A stretch of 53,165 bases of DNA from an uncultured Christensenellaceae bacterium (GTDB taxonomy: Bacteria > Bacillota > Clostridia > Christensenellales > Pumilibacteraceae). A program made the translations under genes and the position numbers. The notes under the pieces are model-generated. The model made no database searches. It had not been told where the DNA came from and saw nothing but the letters and a program-made list of their open reading frames with translations. Below, piece after piece: positions 1 to 7,618 of this stretch (positions are counted from its first letter, which is position 1; every line of letters begins with the position of its first letter). The stretch spans positions 1 through 53,165 of the forward strand of contig CAJUPB010000011.1 in assembly GCA_910588155.1 (NCBI GenBank), read 5' to 3'.

Positions 1-100
1 ACTCGGTCGAACTTAAAAAGGACTCGCCTGCACGGCTCGTGTATTTAAACATTTTGTTTGTGTCAATGCGCTCGCTCGGCTGAACGAAATCACTCGTATT
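1..100. repeat. Partial copy of the dispersed palindromic repeat array (right part)
   Basis: Bases 1-95 are nearly identical to 19099-19193 inside the array that follows polA, including the shared stretch CGCTCGCTCGGCTGAACG at 68-85. The left part of the array lies outside the window. No gene is visible between the window start and the dgt promoter at 200. Confidence 0.8.
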
Positions 101-199
101 CGGACGTTTGCTTCAAAAGGCAGGGGCGGCGAGAGAAACGGTGTTGCACGTGCGCCCGTTTGCGGCAATTCGCCTTAAATAAACATAACACGAAAAGAC

Positions 200-228
200 T
201 TGACAAATGCGGGGGAATGTGCTAAACT
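200..228 (+). promoter_or_regulatory. Promoter of dgt-dnaG-rpoD operon
   Basis: TTGACA at 200-205 and TAAACT at 223-228 are separated by exactly 17 bp. Transcription would begin near 235, only about 8 nt before the ATG at 243. The promoter overlaps an earlier in-frame ATG at 207, which therefore cannot be on the transcript and decides the start at 243. Confidence 0.75.
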
Positions 229-242
229 TGACGCACGGAAAA

Positions 243-1238
243 ATGAATTTTAAAGAAAATGCGTTGAATTTCGAAAAGGAGTTTTTAAGCCGATTCGCCG
301 CTCGCAGTGCGGAAAGCAAGGGTCGGCTTCGTCCTATTTCGTCCTGTGAGCTGCGAACCGAATATCAGCGAGACAGAGACAGAATACTGCATTGCAAAGC
401 CTTCCGCAGGTTAAAACACAAGACGCAGGTGTTCCTCGCGCCCGAGGGCGACTATTACCGCACCCGTCTTACGCACACGCTGGAAGTCAGCCAGATTGCG
501 CGAACCATAGCTTTCGCGTTGCGGCTCAACGGCGATTTGACGGAGGCGATTGCGCTCGGTCACGACTTGGGACACACTCCGTTCGGACACGCAGGCGAGC
601 GCGCTCTCTCGCGGCACCTCGACTTTTCGCACAACGCCCATTCTCTTCGGGTGGTCGACGTGCTGGAAAACGACGGCAAGGGTTTAAACCTTACCTACGA
701 AGTTCGGGACGGAATATTCAACCATACGACTGCGGGCAATCCGAAAACGCTGGAAGGCGAAACGGTGCGTTGGAGCGACAAAATAGCCTACATAAGCCAC
801 GACATAGACGACGCTTTGCGCGGAAAAGTGATATGCGCAAACGACATACCCGAGAAGTATTCGCAGGTGTTCGGCGTCACGCACGGCGCGCGTATCGATA
901 CTATGATTATGGATATAATAAATAACAGCTGCGGCAAGAGCAAAGTCGAACCGAGCGCGGCTATGAAGGAAAACATAATGGGTTTGCGTGCGTTTCTGTT
1001 CGAAAAAGTATACACGGCGGGCGCGGCGAAAACGGAAGAGAGCAAAGCGGAGAGTATGATAGAATATCTGTTCGAATACTTCGAAAAGCATACGGACAAG
1101 CTCCCGCGCGACTTTTTGACGCTGTCGGACGGCGACGGCAAACAGGCTGCGGCGGACTTCGTCGCGTCTATGAGCGACAATTACGCCACGCGCGTGTTCG
1201 AGGAAATAACCGTGCCGCGCGGCTGGTCGGTGCTGTAA
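243..1238 (+). CDS. dgt: Deoxyguanosinetriphosphate triphosphohydrolase (dGTPase)
   Basis: HD-superfamily hydrolase expected to remove triphosphate from dGTP and so shape the dNTP pool. The 331-residue protein has the family pattern YQRDRDRI (41-48), FRRLKHKTQVF, a metal-binding His at 78 (THTLEV) and the HD pair at 107-108 (GHDLGHTPFGH). The ATG at 207 would add 12 residues that overlap the promoter, so the start at 243 is chosen; family members begin at about the same point. There is no clear Shine-Dalgarno sequence, and the predicted leader is only about 8 nt, so initiation may be nearly leaderless. It is the first gene of the operon; dnaG follows after 15 bp. Confidence 0.93.
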   Translation: MNFKENALNFEKEFLSRFAARSAESKGRLRPISSCELRTEYQRDRDRILHCKAFRRLKHKTQVFLAPEGDYYRTRLTHTLEVSQIARTIAFALRLNGDLTEAIALGHDLGHTPFGHAGERALSRHLDFSHNAHSLRVVDVLENDGKGLNLTYEVRDGIFNHTTAGNPKTLEGETVRWSDKIAYISHDIDDALRGKVICANDIPEKYSQVFGVTHGARIDTMIMDIINNSCGKSKVEPSAAMKENIMGLRAFLFEKVYTAGAAKTEESKAESMIEYLFEYFEKHTDKLPRDFLTLSDGDGKQAAADFVASMSDNYATRVFEEITVPRGWSVL

Positions 1239-1253
1239 AGGAAACGGGTTTAG

Positions 1254-3026
1254 TTGAACGACGATTTCAGAGAGTTTATAGACGAGCTTTTAAACCGTAC
1301 TGACGTGGTGCAGGTCATATCGCGTTATGTGCCGTTGAAGCAAAAGGGCAATACCCATTGGGGATGTTGTCCGTTTCATCACGAGAAAGACCCGTCGTTC
1401 GCCGTAAATCAGGCAAAACAGTTCTATCACTGCTTCGGTTGCAAGGAGAGCGGAAACGCAATAACTTTCGTGCAGAAAATGGAGAGCGTGGATTTCATAG
1501 ACGCCGTCAGAATTCTCGCCGAAGCCGCGCATATGGAAGTGCCGCAGTTCAAGGGCGGCAAAAAAAGCGGTTACGACCCCGAGAAAAAGAAACGTCTGTA
1601 CGAACTGATGAAAGACGCGGCGCGTCACTACCACGAAAATTTGTCGCTGCCGCAGGCGGAAGTCGCAAGACAATATCTCGAAAAGCGCGGGATAGACGCC
1701 AAACTCACGGTGAAATTCGGTCTGGGTTACAGCCTCAACGGCGGCGAAATCATAGACTTTCTGACAAAGAAAGGCTATGCGAAATCCGAAATGAAAGAGG
1801 TCGGAATAATCGAACAGCGCGCCGATTCGTACTACGACGTTTTCTACGGCAGATTGATTTTCCCGATAATAGACAACTTCCGAAACGTCGTCGCTTTCGG
1901 CGGCAGAACGCTGAAAGCCGACTACGAGTTCGCCAAATACCGCAACTCTTCGCAGACCCCGATATTCGACAAGTCGCGCAATATTTACGGCATAAATCTT
2001 TTGAAAAAAAAGAAACAGCGCGAAAACTTCGACAGCATAATTATGACGGAAGGTTATATGGACGTCATAGCCCTGCATAAAGGCGGCTTCGACACCGCCG
2101 TCGCGTCAATGGGTACCGCGCTCACTCCGACGCAGGCGAAACTGTTGAAGAACTATGCCGACAGAGTATACATAAGCTACGACGGCGACGGAGCGGGGCA
2201 AAAGGCAACGATGCGCGGTCTGGATATTCTGGAAGGCGCGGGACTGTCGGTCAGAGTGGTGTCATTGCCGGAGGGTATGGACCCCGACGACGTAATCAAA
2301 AAACAGGGCGCGGCGGCATATAAAAAGCTGTTGGACGAGGCGGAAACACTGACGTCGTTTAAAATCAAGACGCTGAAAAAAGCGTATGATTTGACCGATT
2401 CGGAGGGCAAGGCGGCATTTGCCAAAGCCGCCGTGGACGTCATACGCCGCCGTCCGAGCGCGGCGGAGCAGGAGGAATATATAAACCTCGTGCAAAGCCT
2501 GACGGGTTACAGCAAACACGTGCTTATGAAACAGGCGGAACTGCTCTCGCAGGAAGAAGAAGCGGCGATTCCTCCGCAGCCGACGGCAATCAAAGAAACG
2601 CGTTTCAGCGCGACGGACAAAGCCGCCCTGTGCGTGTTGGCGTCGTTGGCATACGAAAAAGTGTATGCGGAGTTTATGGAAAACTCGGACTTTCTTCCGG
2701 AAGCGGGCGCATACAGAAGCGTCTACGAGGCAATCGAGAGATATAAAAACGAGAGCGGAACGGTGCGCATAGATTCGCTGTTTTCGCTGCTCGACGACGA
2801 AGGCGCGCAGCTTTTGCACCGCATCGCCGACTACGAGTTTATCGACGGCGACGAAAGACGGGAATATCTCGACTGCCTGCGCGAGTTGGAAACAAGCAGA
2901 ATAAAGGAAGAAATGGACAGGCTGAACGCGTCGTATGCCGCGGCGGAAAGCGAGCAGAAAGGCAGAATATTGAAGCAGATAGGAGTGCTGTCCAAAAGAC
3001 TCAAAGATATAAACAGCGGCAACTGA
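1254..3026 (+). CDS. dnaG: DNA primase
   Basis: Synthesises RNA primers for the replication fork together with the replicative helicase. The 590-residue protein, normal length for the family, has an N-terminal CHC2 zinc finger (C39, H42, C60, C63), the primase core and a TOPRIM domain with the catalytic Glu in TEGYMD (about 266) and the acidic DGDGAG motif (about 310-315), then a helicase-binding C-terminal domain. The start is TTG at 1254, preceded by AAAGGAAA about 10 bp upstream. Together with the downstream sigma factor gene this is the dnaG-rpoD pair of the macromolecular synthesis operon. Confidence 0.96.
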   Translation: MNDDFREFIDELLNRTDVVQVISRYVPLKQKGNTHWGCCPFHHEKDPSFAVNQAKQFYHCFGCKESGNAITFVQKMESVDFIDAVRILAEAAHMEVPQFKGGKKSGYDPEKKKRLYELMKDAARHYHENLSLPQAEVARQYLEKRGIDAKLTVKFGLGYSLNGGEIIDFLTKKGYAKSEMKEVGIIEQRADSYYDVFYGRLIFPIIDNFRNVVAFGGRTLKADYEFAKYRNSSQTPIFDKSRNIYGINLLKKKKQRENFDSIIMTEGYMDVIALHKGGFDTAVASMGTALTPTQAKLLKNYADRVYISYDGDGAGQKATMRGLDILEGAGLSVRVVSLPEGMDPDDVIKKQGAAAYKKLLDEAETLTSFKIKTLKKAYDLTDSEGKAAFAKAAVDVIRRRPSAAEQEEYINLVQSLTGYSKHVLMKQAELLSQEEEAAIPPQPTAIKETRFSATDKAALCVLASLAYEKVYAEFMENSDFLPEAGAYRSVYEAIERYKNESGTVRIDSLFSLLDDEGAQLLHRIADYEFIDGDERREYLDCLRELETSRIKEEMDRLNASYAAAESEQKGRILKQIGVLSKRLKDINSGN

Positions 3027-3040
3027 AAGGAAATCACCCG

Positions 3041-4300
3041 ATGACGGAGACAAACGAAAAAATAGAAAAAGCGTATGCGCAATTGGTTGAAACCGCGTCG
3101 AAGCACGGCGGTCGTTTGTCGTACGACGAAATAGGCGAAATGCTGGCGCTTACCTGCGAGGCAAACGCCGAGCAGATGGACGACGTGTTGCGCCGCTTGG
3201 AAGAAGACGGAAAGATAACCGTCGTGAAAAACGCGAAACACGCGCCGCTTCCCGAAAATATAGACAGGGAAGTGCGCAGGTTGGTCGGCGTCGGCAAAAA
3301 GAAGGGCAGCCTGACTTACGACGAAATAGGCGAAAGACTCGTTCCCGTGTGCGAAGCCAATGCCGAGCAAATGGAGGAAGCGTTCCGCATAATAACGTCG
3401 GAGGGCATAAACGTCACATACGTCGAAGACGCCAAAAGCGACAGCTTCGAAAAGATTGTTTCCGAGGTGTCCACCGACGACCCCGTAAAGGTCTATCTCA
3501 AAGATATAGGACGAGTACCGCTTTTGTCGGGCGACGAAGAGTCCGACCTCGCATTGAAAATGTTCGACGGCGACGAAGTCGCCAAACAGAAACTGTCGGA
3601 AGCCAACCTGCGGCTGGTCGTGTCCATAGCCAAACGCTACGTGGGACGGGGTATGCAGTTTTTGGATTTGATACAAGAGGGCAATATCGGACTTATGAAA
3701 GCCGTGGAAAAATTCGACCGCACGAAAGGCTTTCGGTTCTCGACGTACGCCACTTGGTGGATACGTCAGGCGATAACCCGCGCCATCGCCGACCAGGCGA
3801 GAACGATAAGACTGCCCGTGCATATGGTGGAAACGATAAACAAGCTTATGCGTACCACACGCTCGTTGAGCCAAAAGCTCGGGAGAGAACCGACCGTCGA
3901 AGAGATAGGCACGGAAATGGGACTTGCTCCGCAGCGTGTAGTCGAAATTCAGCGCATCGCGCTCGACCCCGTGTCGCTGGAAACTCCCGTCGGAGAAGAG
4001 GACGACACCAGACTCGGTGACTTCATAGAGGACGACAGGGCGATGTCACCGCAGGAATTGGCGGCGTTCTCGCTGCTGCGAAGTCAGCTCCTCGGAATTT
4101 TGGACACGCTGACGCCGCGCGAAGAAATGGTCGTTCGCCTGCGCTACGGTCTGGACGACGGACGCCCGCGCACGTTGGAAGAAGTGGGAAAGGAATTCGG
4201 CGTGACGAGAGAGAGAATACGCCAGATAGAGGCAAAAGCATTGCGCAAATTGCGCCACCCGTCGAGAAGCAAAAAGCTGAAAGATTACGTGGAACAATAG
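3041..4300 (+). CDS. rpoD: Primary sigma factor RpoD/SigA, with two region 1.1 domains
   Basis: Housekeeping sigma-70 factor of 419 residues. Region 1.2/2 (DPVKVYLKDIG to RLPVHM), region 2.4 (YATWWIRQAITR), region 3 with the canonical finger PVSLETPVGEEDD, and region 4.2 (VTRERIRQIEAKALRKLRHP) are all present. The N-terminus is unusual: two copies of a region 1.1-like unit, residues about 8-60 (GGRLSYDEIGEML) and 74-128 (KGSLTYDEIGERLVPVCEANAEQM), lie in tandem. ATG at 3041 follows GAAAGGAAAT. A second sigma gene starts 22 bp downstream. By its canonical finger this copy is the more likely primary factor. Confidence 0.95.
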   Translation: MTETNEKIEKAYAQLVETASKHGGRLSYDEIGEMLALTCEANAEQMDDVLRRLEEDGKITVVKNAKHAPLPENIDREVRRLVGVGKKKGSLTYDEIGERLVPVCEANAEQMEEAFRIITSEGINVTYVEDAKSDSFEKIVSEVSTDDPVKVYLKDIGRVPLLSGDEESDLALKMFDGDEVAKQKLSEANLRLVVSIAKRYVGRGMQFLDLIQEGNIGLMKAVEKFDRTKGFRFSTYATWWIRQAITRAIADQARTIRLPVHMVETINKLMRTTRSLSQKLGREPTVEEIGTEMGLAPQRVVEIQRIALDPVSLETPVGEEDDTRLGDFIEDDRAMSPQELAAFSLLRSQLLGILDTLTPREEMVVRLRYGLDDGRPRTLEEVGKEFGVTRERIRQIEAKALRKLRHPSRSKKLKDYVEQ

Positions 4301-4322
4301 AGAGTACGTAGAGGACGAAGAT

Positions 4323-5438
4323 ATGTCGAAGAAAGAAGAAAAAACAATGAAAAGCAAGCAGGAGACCTCCGCGGAAGAAACCCGCAGACGCGGAATGATT
4401 GACAAGGAGGTCAAACGCCTTATCAGAGTCGGCACGAAACGCGGACACTTGACTTACGACGAAGTCGGAGAAAGATTGGTCCCGGTGTGCGAGGCGACCG
4501 CGCAGGAAATGGACGAAGTTTTCCGCGTGCTGGAAAAGGAAAATATAGAGATTATCTACACGCAGATTGACGTCAAAGATTCTCTGGAAAGCCTTGTTTC
4601 GGATGCGGCGGCGGATGACCCCGTAAAAGTCTATCTAAAAGACATCGGCAAAGTACCGCTTCTGTCGGGCGACGAGGAGATAGAACTTGCGCGCAGAGTG
4701 CTGGACGGCGACGAGGCGGCAAAACAGAGATTGTCGGAAGCCAACCTTCGGCTTGTCGTTTCCGTGGCGAAAAGATACGTCGGCAGAGGCTTGCAGTTTT
4801 TGGATTTGATACAGGAAGGCAATATGGGGCTTATGAAGGCAGTCGACAAGTTCGATTATACGAAAGGCTTTCGGTTCTCGACGTACGCCACTTGGTGGAT
4901 ACGCCAGGCGATAACCCGCGCCGTGGCGGATCAGGCGAGAACGATAAGAATCCCCGTGCATATGGGCGAGATGATAAACAAGGAGAAACACGCTTCGCAG
5001 GCTCTCGAACAGCGCCTCGGCAGAGCGCCGACGACCGCGGAAATCAGCAAGGAAATGGGCGTCAGCGAAGAGCGCGTCCGCGAAATACAGCGCATATCCC
5101 GCACGCCGTTGCCGTGGGACACCCCCGTCGGCGACGACGACGACAGTCATTTGGGCGACTTCATAGCCGACGACAACACCGCCACTCCGCAGGAAGCCGC
5201 GGCGTATTCGTTGCTGAAACAGCAGCTTTTGGACACTCTCAATACGCTCGACCCCCGCGAAGAAATGGTTCTGCGCAGACGGTACGGACTCGACGACGGC
5301 AGACCGAGAACGCTGGAAGACGTCGGAAAAGAATTCGGCGTAACGAGAGAGAGAGTGCGGCAGATAGAAGCCAAAGCTCTGCGCAAACTGCGTCACCCCG
5401 CAAGAAGCAAAAAATTGAAGGACTATATAGACCAATGA
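4323..5438 (+). CDS. RpoD paralog (second sigma-70 factor), single region 1.1
   Basis: A 371-residue sigma-70 factor closely related to the product of the gene before it. It has one region 1.1 unit (HLTYDEVGERLVPVCEA), an intact region 2.4 (YATWWIRQAITRAVADQARTIR) and region 4.2 (VTRERVRQIEAKALRKLRHP), so it should read the same -10 and -35 elements. It differs in region 3: GEMINKEKHASQALEQ replaces the usual NKLxR stretch, and the finger has TPLPWDTPVGDDDD instead of PVSLETPxGEE. The start ATG at 4323 follows GAGGACG; ATG at 4350 is an alternative. The stop overlaps the trmK start, so translation is probably coupled. It looks like a tandem duplication with specialisation in initiation rather than promoter choice; that last point is inference. 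Confidence 0.93.
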   Translation: MSKKEEKTMKSKQETSAEETRRRGMIDKEVKRLIRVGTKRGHLTYDEVGERLVPVCEATAQEMDEVFRVLEKENIEIIYTQIDVKDSLESLVSDAAADDPVKVYLKDIGKVPLLSGDEEIELARRVLDGDEAAKQRLSEANLRLVVSVAKRYVGRGLQFLDLIQEGNMGLMKAVDKFDYTKGFRFSTYATWWIRQAITRAVADQARTIRIPVHMGEMINKEKHASQALEQRLGRAPTTAEISKEMGVSEERVREIQRISRTPLPWDTPVGDDDDSHLGDFIADDNTATPQEAAAYSLLKQQLLDTLNTLDPREEMVLRRRYGLDDGRPRTLEDVGKEFGVTRERVRQIEAKALRKLRHPARSKKLKDYIDQ

Positions 5439-6070
5439 AACGCCTGGAAGCCGCTCTGTCGCTCATTCCCGACGGTTGCGTGCTTGCGGACATAGGCTGC
5501 GACCACGGCTTGCTGTGCTTGCGAGCGTTGGAAACGGGCAAGGCGATAAAAACTTACGCCTGCGACATAAGCGCCAAATCGTTGGATAAGGCGAGAAAGG
5601 CTCTGAAAGGCAGGAACTCCGAGTTTATAGAAAGCGACGGACTCAAAAGAGTGCCGAGAGACTTCACCGCAGTGTCCGTTTGCGGTATGGGCGCGGACAC
5701 TATGCTCGGAATACTTGCGGACTACGACGGCGCGGCGACGCTCGTGTTGCAGCCGCAGACGGAAGCGGGCGAGGTCAGAAAGACGCTTACCGAAAAATTG
5801 GGGTATCGCCTGACAAGAGAAATCACGGCGTGCGAAAGAGAACGGTTTTATCCCGTTATGCGGTTCGAAAAGGGAGAACAGCGCTTGGACGACTTGCAGT
5901 TGCTGTTCGGGTTGCACGCGCATACCCCGACGGAAGAACTTGTCGGAATGTGCGCGAAACTCAAAAAAAAGTACTCGGCGTACAAACCGACGGAGAGGTC
6001 GGAAAGACTGCTCGTCGCAATAGACGAAGTGCTGAAAAACGCCGCTGACTTTAAAAACGAAAACAGATAA
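5435..6070 (+). CDS. trmK: tRNA (adenine22-N1)-methyltransferase
   Basis: SAM-dependent enzyme that methylates A22 of tRNA. The 211-residue protein opens with MKRLEAALSLIPDG and has the SAM-binding motif ADIGCDHGLL (19-27), followed by the family's GMG (in VCGMGADTM) and the QPQT segment (LVLQPQTEAGEVR). The start is ATG at 5435, in an ATGA overlap with the upstream sigma gene stop. In Bacillus the homologous gene also lies directly downstream of the sigma factor gene, which supports the call. Confidence 0.92.
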   Translation: MKRLEAALSLIPDGCVLADIGCDHGLLCLRALETGKAIKTYACDISAKSLDKARKALKGRNSEFIESDGLKRVPRDFTAVSVCGMGADTMLGILADYDGAATLVLQPQTEAGEVRKTLTEKLGYRLTREITACERERFYPVMRFEKGEQRLDDLQLLFGLHAHTPTEELVGMCAKLKKKYSAYKPTERSERLLVAIDEVLKNAADFKNENR

Positions 6071-6108
6071 CCGATGCCGAAACGCGGCTCGGAATAAAGG
6101 AGGCTTGT

Positions 6109-6849
6109 ATGGCTGATTTAAAGACGGTATTGAAATATCAGGACGTCGATTTGAAGTTGAGGAGACTGACGGACTCGATAGAAAAGAGCGAAACGGCAAA
6201 GCGCGGCGCGCTTGCCAGAAACGAGTTCGAATCCGCGAAGAGAAGTATGGAGGAAACCGAACGCGCCGCTGGCGACGTGGTGGACACCGTCGGTTCGGTA
6301 ACGGGCTTTGTCAAGCAGGCACAGACGAAAGTCGCCGCCGCCGCGGAGCGCGTAAAGGATAAGGAACTGACGTCGAAGGAGAGAAAACAGCTTATCTCGG
6401 AGTTGGAAGCAATGAAGTCGGGTCTTTCCGATTGCGAAAAGAAAATCGAACCGGCAAAAAAGAAAGGCGAGAAAATAGTCGACGAGTACACGAAACAGCA
6501 GACCCACGCGAAGAAAATGCGCGACGTGTACAATGCGTCCAAGGAAAAGCTGGACAAGGACAGACAGGACAAGGAGAAAGACCTCGCCGAACTGAAAAGA
6601 CAGCTCGACGAGCTTCGCCCGAACATAGACAGGGAACTTATGAAAGTCTACGACGACCTCGCCGCGGAAAGAAAATTTCCGCCCGTCGTCGAGGCGCATA
6701 TAGGCGAGCGCGACTCGCTGTCCTGCCGCGGTTGCGGTTTGCAGCTTTCGCAGGCAGGCAGGAGCGAACTGACGGAAAAGGGCGTGTGCAGGTGCGACAA
6801 TTGCCGCAGAGTCATTTATATGCCGGCAGGAGCCAAATCCAAAAAGTAA
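6109..6849 (+). CDS. C4-type zinc ribbon protein with long coiled coil
   Basis: A 246-residue protein with a charged, Lys/Glu-rich helical region over about residues 15-180, consistent with a coiled coil, and a C-terminal zinc ribbon (CRGCG about 28 residues before CDNCRR). This matches the C4-type zinc ribbon (DUF164/zf-RING_7) family found beside trmK in many Firmicutes; the molecular role is not established. A strong AAAGGAGG lies 6 bp before the ATG. It is the last gene of the operon and is followed by an intrinsic terminator. Confidence 0.85.
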   Translation: MADLKTVLKYQDVDLKLRRLTDSIEKSETAKRGALARNEFESAKRSMEETERAAGDVVDTVGSVTGFVKQAQTKVAAAAERVKDKELTSKERKQLISELEAMKSGLSDCEKKIEPAKKKGEKIVDEYTKQQTHAKKMRDVYNASKEKLDKDRQDKEKDLAELKRQLDELRPNIDRELMKVYDDLAAERKFPPVVEAHIGERDSLSCRGCGLQLSQAGRSELTEKGVCRCDNCRRVIYMPAGAKSKK

Positions 6850-6934
6850 ACGAAAAAAAACGGTCTCGGCGAAAACCGCACTTCTCATAGGGAATTAAAT
6901 ACTAAATTTTAAGAGTTATGCAGGCGAGGACAAA

Positions 6935-6965
6935 AGCTCTCGAACATATCGTTCGAGAGCTTTTT
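6935..6965 (+). terminator. Intrinsic terminator of the dgt-rpoD operon
   Basis: An 11 bp perfect stem, AGCTCTCGAAC / GTTCGAGAGCT, with a 5 nt loop is followed by a T run. No gene is visible from 6850 to 7097. Confidence 0.88.
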
Positions 6966-7097
6966 ACTACAAACTATTTAGAAAGACAAATTGAAATTTA
7001 TTACATTGAATAATATCGCCGTATAAAAAAACCGCTTTTCTTTTTCTTTGCTCTGTCAATAACAGAAAAAGTTTGAAATAGTGGCGTAACAGTAATT

Positions 7098-7361
7098 TTA
7101 AGTATTTTTATCGTTAATATCTTGAATTAGATTTAAGACTTCCGAATTATCGTAATGTGTATGCCCTAAATAAATTGCTTTGTTTTTTTTACATCGATAA
7201 TATTCAATGCTTGTTTCATCAATATCTAAATAAAAACATAATTTAATATTTTCTAAATTCCACCAAAAGGATTTTTCGTCTATTTCAACATTTCCCTTTA
7301 ACTTGGTAGATTTTACAAATTCAATTATTGATGAAATTACATCCTTATTTTGCGTAAGCAT
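7098..7361 (-). CDS. Hypothetical protein, AT-rich
   Basis: I do not recognise this gene. The 87-residue product starting MLTQNKDVISS is acidic to neutral with no membrane segment. The frame stays open upstream to an ATG at 7463 (121 residues), but the additional N-terminus does not look like coding sequence; the inner start is preceded by GGAG at about 12 nt, so it is preferred with modest confidence. Base composition (far richer in A and T than the flanking genes) suggests recent acquisition. It stands alone between two terminators. Confidence 0.5.
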   Translation of the reverse strand: MLTQNKDVISSIIEFVKSTKLKGNVEIDEKSFWWNLENIKLCFYLDIDETSIEYYRCKKNKAIYLGHTHYDNSEVLNLIQDINDKNT

Positions 7362-7504
7362 AAATATTAAATTCTCCGCTAAATTACTGTTTATCGTACA
7401 ATCATTATAGCACGAAAAATGAAAGAACGCAACCGATTGAATTTTGCGGGAAATATAAAACATATCTATATCTCACTAGGCACGAGTAGCCTAGTTCGTC
7501 CACG

Positions 7505-7543
7505 AAAAAAAGTACAGAAAAGGCACAGCTTAACGCTATGCCT
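7505..7543 (-). terminator. Terminator downstream of the acyl-CoA synthetase gene
   Basis: On the minus strand AGGCATAGC / GCTGTGCCT form a 9 bp stem with one wobble and a 5 nt loop, followed by TTTTCTGTACTTTTTTTC. It lies about 75 bp beyond the stop of the synthetase gene. A second small hairpin (CTAGGC / GCCTAG, 7476-7494) lies just beyond. Confidence 0.65.
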
Positions 7544-7618
7544 AAATCTTTTTATTTGCGTTTTATTAAATTCCCTATGGGAATTACCGTAAACCGAAAC
7601 CGTTTTTTTCTTTTTGCA

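Noticed and set aside
207..242. Earlier ATG for dgt
   Set aside because: It overlaps the spacer and -10 of a consensus promoter, and the added residues are not seen in the family; start at 243 used.
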